64,000 nt of DNA from UBA1258 sp963643225. Its GTDB lineage: Bacteria; Bacillota; Clostridia; Lachnospirales; Lachnospiraceae. Shown here piece after piece: positions 27,277 through 36,880 of this stretch (its first letter is position 1; each line of letters starts with the position of its first letter). Both the position numbers and the translations under genes were made by a program. The notes beneath the pieces are model-generated. The model had not been told where the DNA came from. It saw only the letters and a list, made by a program, of their open reading frames with translations, and searched no databases. Location: positions 1 through 64,000 of the forward strand of contig CAVIIX010000003.1 of NCBI GenBank assembly GCA_963643225.1. The letters are read 5' to 3'.

Positions 27277-28266
27277 TTAATTTACACGTACGCGAGGGTC
27301 AACCACTGCGTAAAGAATATCTGAAATCAGGTTACCAAGTAATGTTAGTATTGAAATAAATGCAAGATAGAACATTGTAAAAGGAATGTCTCCGCCTATC
27401 ATTGCATTGTAGGAATAAAAGCCGATACCCCTGATACCGAAAAGTGTCTCTGTAATAAGAGCACCTGAAAAAAGTCCCGGAAGAGAGCCACCCAAGGTAG
27501 TAACAAGAGGAATCAGGGTGTTACGGAAAGCATGATGTGAAATTACCTTGCTTTCCGGAAGACCCTTTGCTCTTGCGGTACGAATATAATCTGCATTTAA
27601 TACTTCAAGCATGTTGGTTCGTGTAAAACGCATTAAGGAACCGATACTTACTACAGTTAAAGTCGCAATGGGAAGTACCATGTGCTGGCATAAATCCAAA
27701 AATCTTCCGGCTTCACTTAAGGTGGCATAGTTGCGTCCCTGCATACCTACAAGGTCAAACCATCCAAGCTTAATTGAAAAGATTAATTTAAATACGGTAG
27801 CCACGAAAAAGGTAGGCATTGAAATGCCTATAAGACCAAGTACCGTTACCGTATAATCTGCCATACTATATTGTTTACGCGCCGCCAGTACGCCTAACGG
27901 AATCGCGATTATAATCTCCAGAATAAACGAAATAAGGCCCATGCCAAAGCTGTACCAGATACACTTCTGAAAAAGCTCTGTAACAGGCATTGTCTGTGTC
28001 CAGGAATCACCAAATTCACCCCTTAAGGAATGTCCCAGCCATGTAAAGTATCCCTTTACAATGCCCTGGTCCATACCGTACTGGGCATTAAGCTCATCAA
28101 TCCACTGCTGTGCACTCTTTGTGTTGCCGGGACGCACTGAAAGCTCCATTGCTGTTTTCTCAACGTAGCTTGTGGGAAGTGAACATTCAAGTACGTAAAT
28201 TATAAATGTTACAAAAAAGAAGATGACAAAGCATAAGCCAAGTCTCTTCGCCATAAATTTTGCCAT
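27277..28266 (-). CDS. oppB: oligopeptide ABC transporter permease OppB
   Basis: 329 residues with six membrane segments. The N-terminal segment (RLGLCFVIFFFVTFIIYVL) is followed by a periplasm-facing loop as in OppB, and the EAA loop reads RTARAKGLPESKVISHHAFRN. The core ends RGIGFYSYNAMIGGD. Length is normal, in contrast to the enlarged OppC. The start at 28266 has a modest AGGTG site; a nearby in-frame GTG is part of that site. Confidence 0.93.
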   Translation of the reverse strand: MAKFMAKRLGLCFVIFFFVTFIIYVLECSLPTSYVEKTAMELSVRPGNTKSAQQWIDELNAQYGMDQGIVKGYFTWLGHSLRGEFGDSWTQTMPVTELFQKCIWYSFGMGLISFILEIIIAIPLGVLAARKQYSMADYTVTVLGLIGISMPTFFVATVFKLIFSIKLGWFDLVGMQGRNYATLSEAGRFLDLCQHMVLPIATLTVVSIGSLMRFTRTNMLEVLNADYIRTARAKGLPESKVISHHAFRNTLIPLVTTLGGSLPGLFSGALITETLFGIRGIGFYSYNAMIGGDIPFTMFYLAFISILTLLGNLISDILYAVVDPRVRVN

Positions 28267-28326
28267 GAGAAACACCTAAACCCTTTTGTATTTCATGCGT
28301 ATATTATATAGTCTTTTAAAGCATCC

Positions 28327-28358
28327 AAAAGCCGGGGCTTGTAGAATACAAGCCCGGC
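28327..28358 (-). terminator. hairpin between oppA and oppB, probable partial terminator
   Basis: GCCGGGCTTGTA and TACAAGCCCCGGC form a 12-base stem with a single-base bulge, followed by TTTT on the minus strand. It lies between the binding-protein gene and the permease genes, a common place for partial termination that keeps the binding protein in excess. Confidence 0.7.
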
Positions 28359-28408
28359 CTTAAGATTCATTACTTATTTAAACCAAAATTTTAAGAGTCA
28401 AGACTCGA

Positions 28409-30814
28409 TTAGTGGTTCATTTCAAGTAATTCGATGTCGTTCATCCAACCCCAGAATGTTGTGATATCAGGAGTAACAGTATCCATGTTCACTCTCTCTG
28501 TAGAGAATACAACTGCGTTCTGTCTTTGATATGTAGGAATTTCTACACCCCAGTCAATGATGATTTCAAGACATTCCTTGTAAGTAGCCTTTCTGTAAGA
28601 CTGGTCTGTTGAATTTCTGGCTTCAAGAATTAAGGTATCAAGATTCGCATCCTGGATTGCATAGTGGTTGGAGTTTGTACCTTTACCTAAAGCGTTATCA
28701 GAGTGATATATCTGATACATATCAGGGTCAGCTGTTGCGCCCCATGCTGCTGCCCAGATTTCAACTGTATTAGCTTCAAGAGCATCATTCCAAACTGAAG
28801 AATCTGCAGGGTCATTGATTTCGATTGTGATGCCGATGCCTGCTAAAGCGTCCTTGGCTGCTGTAAGGATACCATATGCGGGGTGATCGCCTATACCTCC
28901 ACCTGGAACGATAGCTTCGTAGGTCATTTCAGCGCCTTCTGGAGCTGCTGTGAACATACCTGCAGCTTCATCATAGGTATAGCCAGCTGCCTTGAAGAAG
29001 CCAATTGCTGCTTCTAAAGCTGCTGCTGCCTTCTGTTCGTCGTTCATATCTGAAGTGTAGATGGCATTGCCTTCTACGTCCTTAGAATATGCAAGAGCAT
29101 AACCTTCATCTGCAGGCCTGGGAGCTGCCCAGGAAGTGTTGGAAATAGGATACTGGATTACAGTAGCCATTTCACCATAGTAAGAATTGATAACTGTATC
29201 TCTGTATGCTGCAAATAATGTAGCAAAGCCTTTTCTTAAGTTCTTTGAGGCTTCTGAAGAAGCGTCGCCGCCTACATTAACGTTAGTAGCGGAAATTCCA
29301 ATATAGCCGTAACCTAAGTTATCAACCAGGCTTGTGGTAAGAGCATCGCCTGTGATTTCTCCGTTTGAGTTGTATTTCTTGATGTTCTTTAATACAGTCA
29401 GATTCATGGTGGGATCGGATAAATCGAAGGTACCGGAAGCTACGCCTGTAAGCTTGTCAGCTTCAGGTGTTTCCTTAAACTGGACGTATTTAATCTTAGG
29501 GCAACCCTTGAAGTATGTTTCGTTAGCTTCGAAGGTAACGATACCGTTTTCATAGCTTACGAATTTGTAAGGGCCTGCGCCGATAGGCTCTGTTGTGTGA
29601 GTCTTGATTAAGCTCATATCGCCCTTCACAAAACCAAACTGGTTGTTGTCGTAGTTGTAAAGAGCTGTATCACCATAGTAGTGAAGAGGAGCTACAGTAA
29701 TAGGTAAGCTGTAAATAGCTGTAGCGTCAATCTTTGACATGGTTATTCTTAAAGAATAATCTCCTGTTTTTTCAATACCTGCGATGTTTGCTGCAGAATC
29801 GCCTGTTGAAACACCTGATGCAAATTCAGGATATTTTTCGTTAATCAAAGCAAATAATGAGTAGTTAGCCTGTTCAGTGTCAGAAATTGACTGATAATCT
29901 GAATCATAAGCTGCTACGATTTCTTTCCAGTAATCTGCTGCTGTAACAGTTGCTGTATCATATTCTGTACCGGTACCAGCACCAATGATCTTTGTGCCGT
30001 CTTCTGAAGGATCACCAAAGCCCCACATCATCATACCGAATGCTACGTTGCTCTTACCGCAGGCTTCAAAATAATCGTTGTAGTCAGAAAGGTATTCCGC
30101 TACAACATAGTCTACGATATCCTGAGCGAATGCTTCGCCGCCTGCAGGGATGGCTTCGTTCCAATACTTATTCTGTTCCTCTTGCGTGAAGTAGGTGAAG
30201 TCTGTGTTGTCTTTACCTGCTGCAAAAATAAGGTCACCCTTTACAGACATACCGCCTCTGTACTCTTCCATGCCAACGATAGGTAATGTATAGAAGGTTG
30301 AAGATCCGTCATAAGTAGGATCTGAGAAAACGTACATAGAGAAGATAACGTCATCAGCTGTCATGTTAACGCCGTCAGAGAAATAAATATCATCTCTCAT
30401 GGTAAAATCATAAACAACAGTGCCGTCAGCATTTTCTGTAACTGTGCAGTCAGCAATACCGGTATATGTGTAATCTGTTCCATTGTAAGCAACAGTTTCA
30501 CCTTCAATACCATTTAAAATTACATTGCCTTCACGATCGCTTCCAAGTAAAGCAACGTTAACCATGGATACAACGTCCATGTCGTATGCCAGGGTGCCAA
30601 AGAATGGGCTGAATTTGCTTGCGAACTGGTCGTAACCAACTACAAGAATGTCTTCAGTTTCTTCAGCGGGTTCTGTGGTGGAAACGGATTCAGCAACAGA
30701 AGCAGTAGCTTCGGATGTGGAAGTAGTTTCTTTGTCGCCACATGCGGTTAATGAGCCTACTACCATTACTAAACCAAGCAGTAATGAAATGCTCTTTTTT
30801 AAACCTTTTTTCAT
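28409..30814 (-). CDS. oppA: oligopeptide ABC transporter substrate-binding lipoprotein (oversized)
   Basis: 801 residues, longer than the usual 500-600. A lipoprotein signal (ISLLLGLVMVVGSLTAC) places the lipidated Cys near residue 25, then a Ser/Thr/Glu-rich tether. The peptide-binding fold (SBP_bac_5) is evident from YDFTMRDDIYFSDGVNMTADDVIFS, GAGPYKFVSYENGIVTFEANE and the late WAAAWGATADPDMYQIY block. An extra acidic region of about 150 residues lies near 190-350 before the standard THTTEPIGAGPYKF. The GGAGG site is nine bases from ATG. It delivers peptide or other solute to OppBCDF. Confidence 0.92.
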   Translation of the reverse strand: MKKGLKKSISLLLGLVMVVGSLTACGDKETTSTSEATASVAESVSTTEPAEETEDILVVGYDQFASKFSPFFGTLAYDMDVVSMVNVALLGSDREGNVILNGIEGETVAYNGTDYTYTGIADCTVTENADGTVVYDFTMRDDIYFSDGVNMTADDVIFSMYVFSDPTYDGSSTFYTLPIVGMEEYRGGMSVKGDLIFAAGKDNTDFTYFTQEEQNKYWNEAIPAGGEAFAQDIVDYVVAEYLSDYNDYFEACGKSNVAFGMMMWGFGDPSEDGTKIIGAGTGTEYDTATVTAADYWKEIVAAYDSDYQSISDTEQANYSLFALINEKYPEFASGVSTGDSAANIAGIEKTGDYSLRITMSKIDATAIYSLPITVAPLHYYGDTALYNYDNNQFGFVKGDMSLIKTHTTEPIGAGPYKFVSYENGIVTFEANETYFKGCPKIKYVQFKETPEADKLTGVASGTFDLSDPTMNLTVLKNIKKYNSNGEITGDALTTSLVDNLGYGYIGISATNVNVGGDASSEASKNLRKGFATLFAAYRDTVINSYYGEMATVIQYPISNTSWAAPRPADEGYALAYSKDVEGNAIYTSDMNDEQKAAAALEAAIGFFKAAGYTYDEAAGMFTAAPEGAEMTYEAIVPGGGIGDHPAYGILTAAKDALAGIGITIEINDPADSSVWNDALEANTVEIWAAAWGATADPDMYQIYHSDNALGKGTNSNHYAIQDANLDTLILEARNSTDQSYRKATYKECLEIIIDWGVEIPTYQRQNAVVFSTERVNMDTVTPDITTFWGWMNDIELLEMNH

Positions 30815-30860
30815 TTAAAATTTCCTCCCTTTTGAAAATTTTGCGGGCCATGCCCAAATA

Positions 30861-30888
30861 TTTATATTAACAAAGTTGCCTCTGATAA
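30861..30888 (-). promoter_or_regulatory. possible secondary promoter before oppA
   Basis: TTATCA (30883-30888) and TATAAA (30861-30866) are spaced 16 bases apart on the minus strand, in the 76-base gap before oppA. The match is moderate; oppA could also be read from the promoter at 31513-31541. Confidence 0.35.
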
Positions 30889-30890
30889 TA

Positions 30891-31460
30891 TCATCTTAAT
30901 TCCCATTCCTTTGCAATGGGATTTTCAACCTCGCAAACGGTTATCCTGCGGCAAAAGAAAAATATAAGTAATTCCGTAACCGTAAATAAAAATACAATAA
31001 TTAAAAAGAAAATGTCCTGCTTTACAAAGCCCGGAAGGTAAATAAAAATTGCAGTAAAACCTCCCACTAAACTAAACACCCCTAAAATAAAGGACGCAAG
31101 AGAGCATTTTTTAAAGCCTTCAAGTCCTTTTTCCTTTTGCTCCCTGTTAAGTGTTTCCTTAAAGGGAACAAAGTAAAAGCAGGCTGCAATGAGATAATAT
31201 AAGCTTAATAAATTGCATGCATATGGAACAGCAGTAAACCAGACTCTTGAAAGATTACTGTAAAAAGAAAATCCTGAAAAAAATAGAATAACTGCAATGA
31301 TCCCTAACCCTGATAGTACTATCCCCTGTTTTTTGTGAGTGTCCGTATCGTCTGTATACTTAAAAAGCGGTCCCACATATACAAGCCTCTTTTCTTCTTT
31401 ACCGTTTGGTTTTACGTCCACCTCCATCCGGTAATCCCTGCCATATCTTAATGTAACCAT
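30891..31460 (-). CDS. membrane protein of unknown function upstream of oppA
   Basis: 189 residues, not recognised. After about 45 polar residues that read like a folded or soluble segment (YGRDYRMEVDVKPNGKEEKRLVYVGPLF) there are four hydrophobic segments (about 53-70, 80-100, 125-148, 152-172), ending in a short basic/polar tail. The ATG at 31460 has a GGGAG site; a longer frame has none. Its gene is followed at 76 bases by oppA without a terminator, so it may be cotranscribed with the peptide transporter. Confidence 0.7.
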   Translation of the reverse strand: MVTLRYGRDYRMEVDVKPNGKEEKRLVYVGPLFKYTDDTDTHKKQGIVLSGLGIIAVILFFSGFSFYSNLSRVWFTAVPYACNLLSLYYLIAACFYFVPFKETLNREQKEKGLEGFKKCSLASFILGVFSLVGGFTAIFIYLPGFVKQDIFFLIIVFLFTVTELLIFFFCRRITVCEVENPIAKEWELR

Positions 31461-31512
31461 GAAAACTCCCGACCTAAAAGCGCAAAGTTTTACTTCCCTA
31501 AAAATATAAAAC

Positions 31513-31541
31513 ATCTTACGAAAAAATACCGAAAAAGTCAA
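31513..31541 (-). promoter_or_regulatory. promoter upstream of the unknown membrane protein and opp operon
   Basis: TTGACT (31536-31541) and TAAGAT (31513-31518) have a 17-base spacer on the minus strand, 52 bases before the start codon at 31460. Confidence 0.6.
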
Positions 31542-31618
31542 GGTTTAATGCCTTTTTCCGCGTTGAATTAAGAATTAAAAGTGATATCTTTTATGAAAGG
31601 AGAAAAATGAAAAAATTC

Positions 31619-31645
31619 AAAAACTCCGGTGGTTTTCCACCGGAG
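31619..31645 (-). terminator. intrinsic terminator of the GH42 gene
   Basis: A perfect 9-base stem CTCCGGTGG/CCACCGGAG with a 4-base loop is followed by TTTTT on the minus strand, eight bases past the GH42 stop codon. Confidence 0.88.
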
Positions 31646-31653
31646 CTCACTTT

Positions 31654-33687
31654 TTATATTGTTTTTACCACCAAAAATCCGTAACCCTTAATTTCCACCC
31701 TTCCCTGTAAGGTTTCTTTAGACAAAATATCCGATACTCTTTCGTTAAATACCACCTCTTCCGGAGTCTGCTTATAATTTAATAAAAACAGGCAGTCGCC
31801 TCGTTTTGCAATTTCAATGGTTTTGGGAACCGACACGATATTTTCAAAGGGTGCCTTAGTCTTTGTTAAGTCTAAGAAAAATTTAATGCTTTCTTCGTTA
31901 AACACAGAGCCATAATAGAAAACCATACCCTTACCGAAACGGTTTTTGGTAATAGCAATGTCGCCTTTATAATATTCATTGGCGTAATTACCCACTACCT
32001 CGCCTCCTGAAGCCCCGGAAAGTCTGTCAACAAAAAGCTCTGCCTTTATGGAATCTAAGCCTACGTTGATTTTTACTTTATCGTAGTCAGGCTGAATAAA
32101 GGAATATTCCTTTACATCGGCACCGCTTAATGTAGCAAATTCTCCGGGAAGTTTTTCCATGACGCAGTGGCCGTCCATATCCTTTTGACCAGAACGTGCA
32201 CCTAAAATCAAAATACCGCCTTCCCGGACGTAATCTTCTAAAATTTTTACTCTTTCACGATTAACAATCAGAGGATGCGGATAGAAAATCACCTTGTATT
32301 TAGATAAATTTTCGGATATTCCACCATCATAAAAATATACGTAATCAAAAGGAGTGTGGGTGCGCTGCATGGTTTCGAACAAAGCCTCTTCGCTTTTATT
32401 TTCATAAGAGCCATGCCATTTATCGATTTCTGCGTCAAAATTATTATCATAATCACGCATAACCGCTACTTCTGCCACGTATTCCTTTCCTGCAACGGTT
32501 TTTAAGCCCTTCACTATATTTCCAATTTCCGTTATTTCTTTTAAACGCTCATTGTCACGGCTTGAATAATCCAAAATACCGTGCCAGTACATTTCCGTAC
32601 CAAAGGTAGCAGTACGCCATCGAAAATAGCTTATATAATCGGCTCCGTGGGCAACAGACTGCATTGTCCAGAGTGTAATCTGACCAGGACGCGGCGAAGG
32701 TACCCCTGCCCAGATGTTCCAGCCGTTTGCACCCGTCTGCTGTTCCATAATGCCGAAAATCTTACTTATCGACCGGGTTTCCGTTAAACTTTTACTACAC
32801 CCTCTGTCACGCATATCCTTTTCGTTTACTTCACGACCCACTGTATTTGAAAAATTAGGGTATGAGTCATACATGTAAAAGGAAAGGGATTCTTTTGCCA
32901 TTGCATGATTATCAAGGTGACCAAACAGGCCGTTAGTGGTGATAAAATCACCGGGCTTTTTATAAAGCTTAAGAATATCTGCCTGCATACGTGCAAACTG
33001 TCTGCAGGAATCGGAAATAAACCTGTAATAATCAAGCATTTCATGCGGATTCTGGGCTCCGTTACAGGTGGGGCGTGGTACATAAATTTCATTCCAGTCA
33101 GTGTAGGTCTGATTCCAGAATTCCGTACCCCAGGCTTTATTTAAAGCGTCTATCTCCCTGTATTTATTTAAAAGCCATATTCTGAAGGCTGCCGTGTCTG
33201 AATCCGAATAAAAATTGTTTACTTCACAATTTAATTCATTATCAATCTGCCAGCCTATAATGCATTTTCTTTTGCCGTAATGGCTTGCGATTTCCTCTAC
33301 GATTACCCGGCATTTTTCTTTATATAGAGTTGAATTGTAATTATAGTGCCTGCGGGAACCGTGGCGGAATTTGTGACCGTTTATGTCGGCATTCAATACC
33401 TCCGGGTATTTTTCCGTAAGCCATGCAGGGGGTGTGGCTGTTGGGGTGCAAAAGATTACCTTCATGCCCTTCTTTTCACACAGATCCAGGAATTCATCGA
33501 AGAAAGAATAATCAAACCGGCTTTCCTTTGGTTCAAATTTGTTCCAGGCAAATTCTGCAATTCTTATTACTTCAATGCCTGCCTTAAGCATTCTTTCAAG
33601 ATCCTCTTCCCACATATCCTTAGGCCAGTGCTCGGGATAATAGCAGGTGCCGAGTTTAATTTTATTTCCATCCAGTATATATGACAT
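31654..33687 (-). CDS. glycoside hydrolase family 42 beta-galactosidase
   Basis: 677 residues, the normal GH42 size. The (beta/alpha)8 domain begins KLGTCYYPEHWPKDMWEEDL; the acid/base Glu is in IIGWQIDNELNCE (near residue 155) and the nucleophile Glu in IFGIMEQQTGANGW (near 310). A trimerisation domain (YDNNFDAEIDKWHG onward) and a small C-terminal beta domain follow. No signal peptide, so it cleaves beta-galactosides inside the cell, probably plant or milk-type oligosaccharides taken up by transporters. The ATG at 33687 is 11 bases from AAGGAG, slightly long; the alternative GTG overlaps that site. It lies 101 bases downstream of a hybrid kinase gene with no clear terminator between. Confidence 0.94.
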   Translation of the reverse strand: MSYILDGNKIKLGTCYYPEHWPKDMWEEDLERMLKAGIEVIRIAEFAWNKFEPKESRFDYSFFDEFLDLCEKKGMKVIFCTPTATPPAWLTEKYPEVLNADINGHKFRHGSRRHYNYNSTLYKEKCRVIVEEIASHYGKRKCIIGWQIDNELNCEVNNFYSDSDTAAFRIWLLNKYREIDALNKAWGTEFWNQTYTDWNEIYVPRPTCNGAQNPHEMLDYYRFISDSCRQFARMQADILKLYKKPGDFITTNGLFGHLDNHAMAKESLSFYMYDSYPNFSNTVGREVNEKDMRDRGCSKSLTETRSISKIFGIMEQQTGANGWNIWAGVPSPRPGQITLWTMQSVAHGADYISYFRWRTATFGTEMYWHGILDYSSRDNERLKEITEIGNIVKGLKTVAGKEYVAEVAVMRDYDNNFDAEIDKWHGSYENKSEEALFETMQRTHTPFDYVYFYDGGISENLSKYKVIFYPHPLIVNRERVKILEDYVREGGILILGARSGQKDMDGHCVMEKLPGEFATLSGADVKEYSFIQPDYDKVKINVGLDSIKAELFVDRLSGASGGEVVGNYANEYYKGDIAITKNRFGKGMVFYYGSVFNEESIKFFLDLTKTKAPFENIVSVPKTIEIAKRGDCLFLLNYKQTPEEVVFNERVSDILSKETLQGRVEIKGYGFLVVKTI

Positions 33688-33788
33688 ACGTTGCTGCACT
33701 CCTTAGATTAATAGTCGATTGTCAAGACGTGCTTTTGATAACCAACTCCTTCGCTATCGCTTAGTGGATTGGGCCTTTTATGACTGAG

Positions 33789-35447
33789 TTAAACGTAGGC
33801 TTTAAGTATCTGTGTAATCTTGTCGACTCTTATGGGCTTTGCGATGTGATCGTTCATGCCTGCTTCGATGGACTTTCTTCTGTCTTCTTCAAAGGCATTG
33901 GCAGAAAGCGCAAGAATCGGTGTACGGGATTCAGGATACATGCTTCTTATCTGTCTTGTTGTCTCATACCCATCCATATAAGGCATCTGAATGTCCATCA
34001 AAATTAAATCAAAGGCTGCAAGTCCAAGAGTTTTTATTATCTTAACTGCCTTAATGCCATCCTCGGCTTCCCTTACGTCAAAGCCTAAGGATTCAAGTAT
34101 ACCTCTTGTAATTTCTCTGTTTATTTCATTGTCTTCAACCACAAGCACAGTTTTGTTTTCAAAACCTGTTCCAGCCTCAATTATAACATCCGTATCAGGG
34201 TCTGTGTATTCCTTTCCTTCTTGCAGCTTACAGCATAATATAAGTGTAAATTTAGAGCCTTCACCCTTTTTGCTTTCGCAAAATAAATCAGCCTTTAACA
34301 TATCCGCAAAACGCTTACACAGGGTAAGGCCAAGGCCTACGCCCTGAGTCTTACTTACCAAGGGATTTTCTTCCCTTGTAAACTGGTCGAAAGCAATCTT
34401 AACAAATTCCTCACTCATTCCTATACCATTATCCTCAAAGGTATATTCATATTTTGCATATCCCTCTCTGTCACAGTCTATTTCCTTACACTTAACCTTT
34501 ACAAAGCCTCCTTCATCCGTATATTTAATGGCATTTGATAAAAGGTTCATAAAAATTCTGCTTACATGAATAAAGTCTGTAATTACATATCTGTGCTGTA
34601 TATTTTCAAAATCAAAGGAAAGCTTAATATTTTTAGTCTGCGCAAACTCGTCTGCCACATCCTTTACATGCGCAAAGGATAAATAAACGTCTCCCTTCTT
34701 TTCTTCCACATTGTAACGACCTGCTTCAATTTTGCTCATTTCAAGAATATCATCTAAAATTTTAAGTAAATCATCTCCGGCACGGTTTGCTTTCTTTAAA
34801 TATTCTTCCACCTTATCCTTATTGTCTATATTGCGGATGGCCATAGTGTTATAGCCCATAATGGCATTCATGGGAGTACGGATATCATGGCTCATGTTAA
34901 ATAAAAATTCCGTCTTTGCATCGTTTGCAGATTTTGCCATCTTTAAGGCACAGGATAAACGGCGCTCTCTCTCTTTCTCTTTTCTGATTTCAGCGTCCTT
35001 TACGCCAAAACCCAAAATTACATGGTTACCCTCACCCTGCATACGCATACATTTCATTTCCGTAAACAGGCCGTTGTTAATGCGATAAATCTTTGTAAAA
35101 TAATTTACGCCTTCAAGGTTTTTCTTAATGTAGTCGGGTGAAAGCGCTAGTAACATTTCTTCCTTTTCATCCTCTATTACCGCCGATGCCACATAGGATT
35201 TTGCCGCCTCTGCAAAGCTCATCCTCGTAAAGGAATCTCCGAACATTCCCGTTATACGACCGCTCATCTTATATACAATAAGCTCATCCGTATCTAAATC
35301 AACTTCATAAACGTTCTGGTAGTCTGAGGACAGCACGTCTATGATTGCATAATACTTTTTTGCAAGATTTTCGTTTTCCTTTGCTACTGTATACTCTCTG
35401 ATTGGTTCTTTTTCTTTCTTAAATGAAAAAAATTTAAATTTTGACAT
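33789..35447 (-). CDS. soluble hybrid sensor histidine kinase/response regulator
   Basis: 552 residues without membrane segments. A PAS-like region (about 30-155; NVYEVDLDTDELIVYKMSG) precedes a short coiled linker, the dimerisation domain with NMSHDIRTPMNAIMG (H187), the ATPase domain (NLLSNAIKYTDEGG; EDNGIGM; GVGLGLTLC) and a receiver domain (VVEDNEINREITR; phosphorylated Asp in LILMDIQMPYMDG). It closely resembles the membrane kinase at 7191-9785 in its catalytic and receiver parts. The sensed signal must be cytoplasmic. It appears to be transcribed with the GH42 gene. Confidence 0.9.
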   Translation of the reverse strand: MSKFKFFSFKKEKEPIREYTVAKENENLAKKYYAIIDVLSSDYQNVYEVDLDTDELIVYKMSGRITGMFGDSFTRMSFAEAAKSYVASAVIEDEKEEMLLALSPDYIKKNLEGVNYFTKIYRINNGLFTEMKCMRMQGEGNHVILGFGVKDAEIRKEKERERRLSCALKMAKSANDAKTEFLFNMSHDIRTPMNAIMGYNTMAIRNIDNKDKVEEYLKKANRAGDDLLKILDDILEMSKIEAGRYNVEEKKGDVYLSFAHVKDVADEFAQTKNIKLSFDFENIQHRYVITDFIHVSRIFMNLLSNAIKYTDEGGFVKVKCKEIDCDREGYAKYEYTFEDNGIGMSEEFVKIAFDQFTREENPLVSKTQGVGLGLTLCKRFADMLKADLFCESKKGEGSKFTLILCCKLQEGKEYTDPDTDVIIEAGTGFENKTVLVVEDNEINREITRGILESLGFDVREAEDGIKAVKIIKTLGLAAFDLILMDIQMPYMDGYETTRQIRSMYPESRTPILALSANAFEEDRRKSIEAGMNDHIAKPIRVDKITQILKAYV

Positions 35448-35481
35448 TTTCCCCGCTCCTACACTTAGCGCTATTTTTTAG

Positions 35482-35490
35482 ATTATAGCA
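35482..35490 (-). promoter_or_regulatory. extended -10 promoter of the kinase-GH42 unit
   Basis: TGCTATAAT on the minus strand is a consensus -10 with an upstream TG extension, 35 bases before the kinase start. No good -35 is seen, as expected for extended -10 promoters. Confidence 0.55.
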
Positions 35491-35559
35491 AAACAGGTGT
35501 TAACGATAAGCAAACCAAAAGAACCGGCTTTAATAATGGTACTTATGTGTCTTATGCTT

Positions 35560-35591
35560 TAATTAAATAGAGCTCCCCGAAAACGGAGAGC
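35560..35591 (-). terminator. intrinsic terminator of the str operon (after tuf)
   Basis: GCTCTCCG/CGGGGAGC (8 bases, one G-T pair) with a TTTT loop, followed on the minus strand by an AT-rich, T-containing tract, 38 bases past the tuf stop codon. Confidence 0.7.
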
Positions 35592-35629
35592 CCTATAAGC
35601 AATCAAAAGATTAATTTATTGAATAATAA

Positions 35630-36817
35630 TTATTCAATAATTGTAGCAACACGACCTGAACCAACGGTTCTACCACCTTCACGAATAGCGAAGGTAAGAC
35701 CCTGTTCCATAGCGATGGGGTGGATAAGTTCGATAGTCATTTCTACGTTATCACCAGGCATGCACATTTCTGTACCTGCAGGAAGGTTGCAAACACCTGT
35801 AACGTCTGTTGTTCTAAAATAGAACTGAGGACGATAGTTGTTGAAGAAAGGAGTATGACGACCACCTTCATCCTTTGTTAAAACGTAAACCTGAGCAGTA
35901 AATTTCTTGTGGCACTTTACTGAACCGGGCTTAGCAAGAACCTGACCTCTTTCGATATCAGTTCTGTTGATACCTCTAAGAAGAACACCGATGTTATCAC
36001 CAGCCATAGCTTCGTCAAGGAGCTTACGGAACATTTCGATACCGGTAACAACTGACTTCTGTGTCTCTTCCTTAATACCGATGATTTCAACTTCATCAGA
36101 CATATGTAAGCAGCCACGTTCTACTCTACCGGTAGCAACTGTACCACGACCTGTGATTGTGAATACGTCTTCTATAGGCATAAGGAAAGGCTTATCTGTT
36201 TCTCTCTGAGGATCAGGAATGTAAGAGTCAACTGTATCCATAAGTTCCATAATCTTGTCACCCCATTCAGATGAGGGATCTTCAAGAGCCTTAAGAGCCG
36301 AACCCTTAACGATAGGGCAGTCATTGAAGTCATATTCTTCAAGCTGTTCTGTGATTTCCATTTCAACGAGTTCAAGAAGTTCTTCGTCATCAACCATATC
36401 ACACTTGTTCATGAATACTACGATGTAAGGTACGCCAACCTGTCTTGAAAGAAGGATGTGTTCCTTTGTCTGAGCCATAACACCGTCAGTAGCAGCAACA
36501 ACGAGGATAGCACCATCCATCTGTGCAGCACCGGTGATCATGTTCTTTACATAGTCAGCGTGGCCAGGACAGTCAACGTGAGCATAGTGTCTTTTTTCTG
36601 TAGAATACTCAACGTGTGCTGTAGAAATTGTGATACCACGTTCTCTTTCTTCGGGAGCCTTATCGATGTTTTCGAAGTCAACCTTTTCGTTACCAGCAAC
36701 TCTTTCAGCTAATACCTTTGTGATAGCTGCGGTAAGAGTTGTTTTACCATGGTCAACGTGACCGATGGTACCAATGTTACAGTGGGGCTTAGATCTGTCA
36801 AATTTAGCTTTTGCCAT
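35630..36817 (-). CDS. tuf: translation elongation factor Tu
   Basis: 395 residues. GTP-binding motifs are GHVDHGKTTLT, the effector segment APEERERGITI, DCPGHADYVKNM and NKCD; the three-domain layout and the C-terminal EGGRTVGSGRVATIIE are canonical. It delivers aminoacyl-tRNA to the ribosome. Last gene of the str operon, 97 bases after fusA, with a strong promoter of its own in the gap. Its GGAGG site is eight bases upstream. Confidence 0.99.
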   Translation of the reverse strand: MAKAKFDRSKPHCNIGTIGHVDHGKTTLTAAITKVLAERVAGNEKVDFENIDKAPEERERGITISTAHVEYSTEKRHYAHVDCPGHADYVKNMITGAAQMDGAILVVAATDGVMAQTKEHILLSRQVGVPYIVVFMNKCDMVDDEELLELVEMEITEQLEEYDFNDCPIVKGSALKALEDPSSEWGDKIMELMDTVDSYIPDPQRETDKPFLMPIEDVFTITGRGTVATGRVERGCLHMSDEVEIIGIKEETQKSVVTGIEMFRKLLDEAMAGDNIGVLLRGINRTDIERGQVLAKPGSVKCHKKFTAQVYVLTKDEGGRHTPFFNNYRPQFYFRTTDVTGVCNLPAGTEMCMPGDNVEMTIELIHPIAMEQGLTFAIREGGRTVGSGRVATIIE

Positions 36818-36880
36818 TTTAATAGTCCTCCATTAAATGTTAATTGTTTTTAATTTTAAAAGTTTACTCGACTAATCTTG

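Noticed and set aside
31607..31684. Plus-strand 25-residue open frame with an AAAGGAG site upstream
   Set aside because: It runs through the GH42 terminator hairpin and the 3' end of the GH42 gene, no promoter is clear, and the peptide looks unlike any known product.
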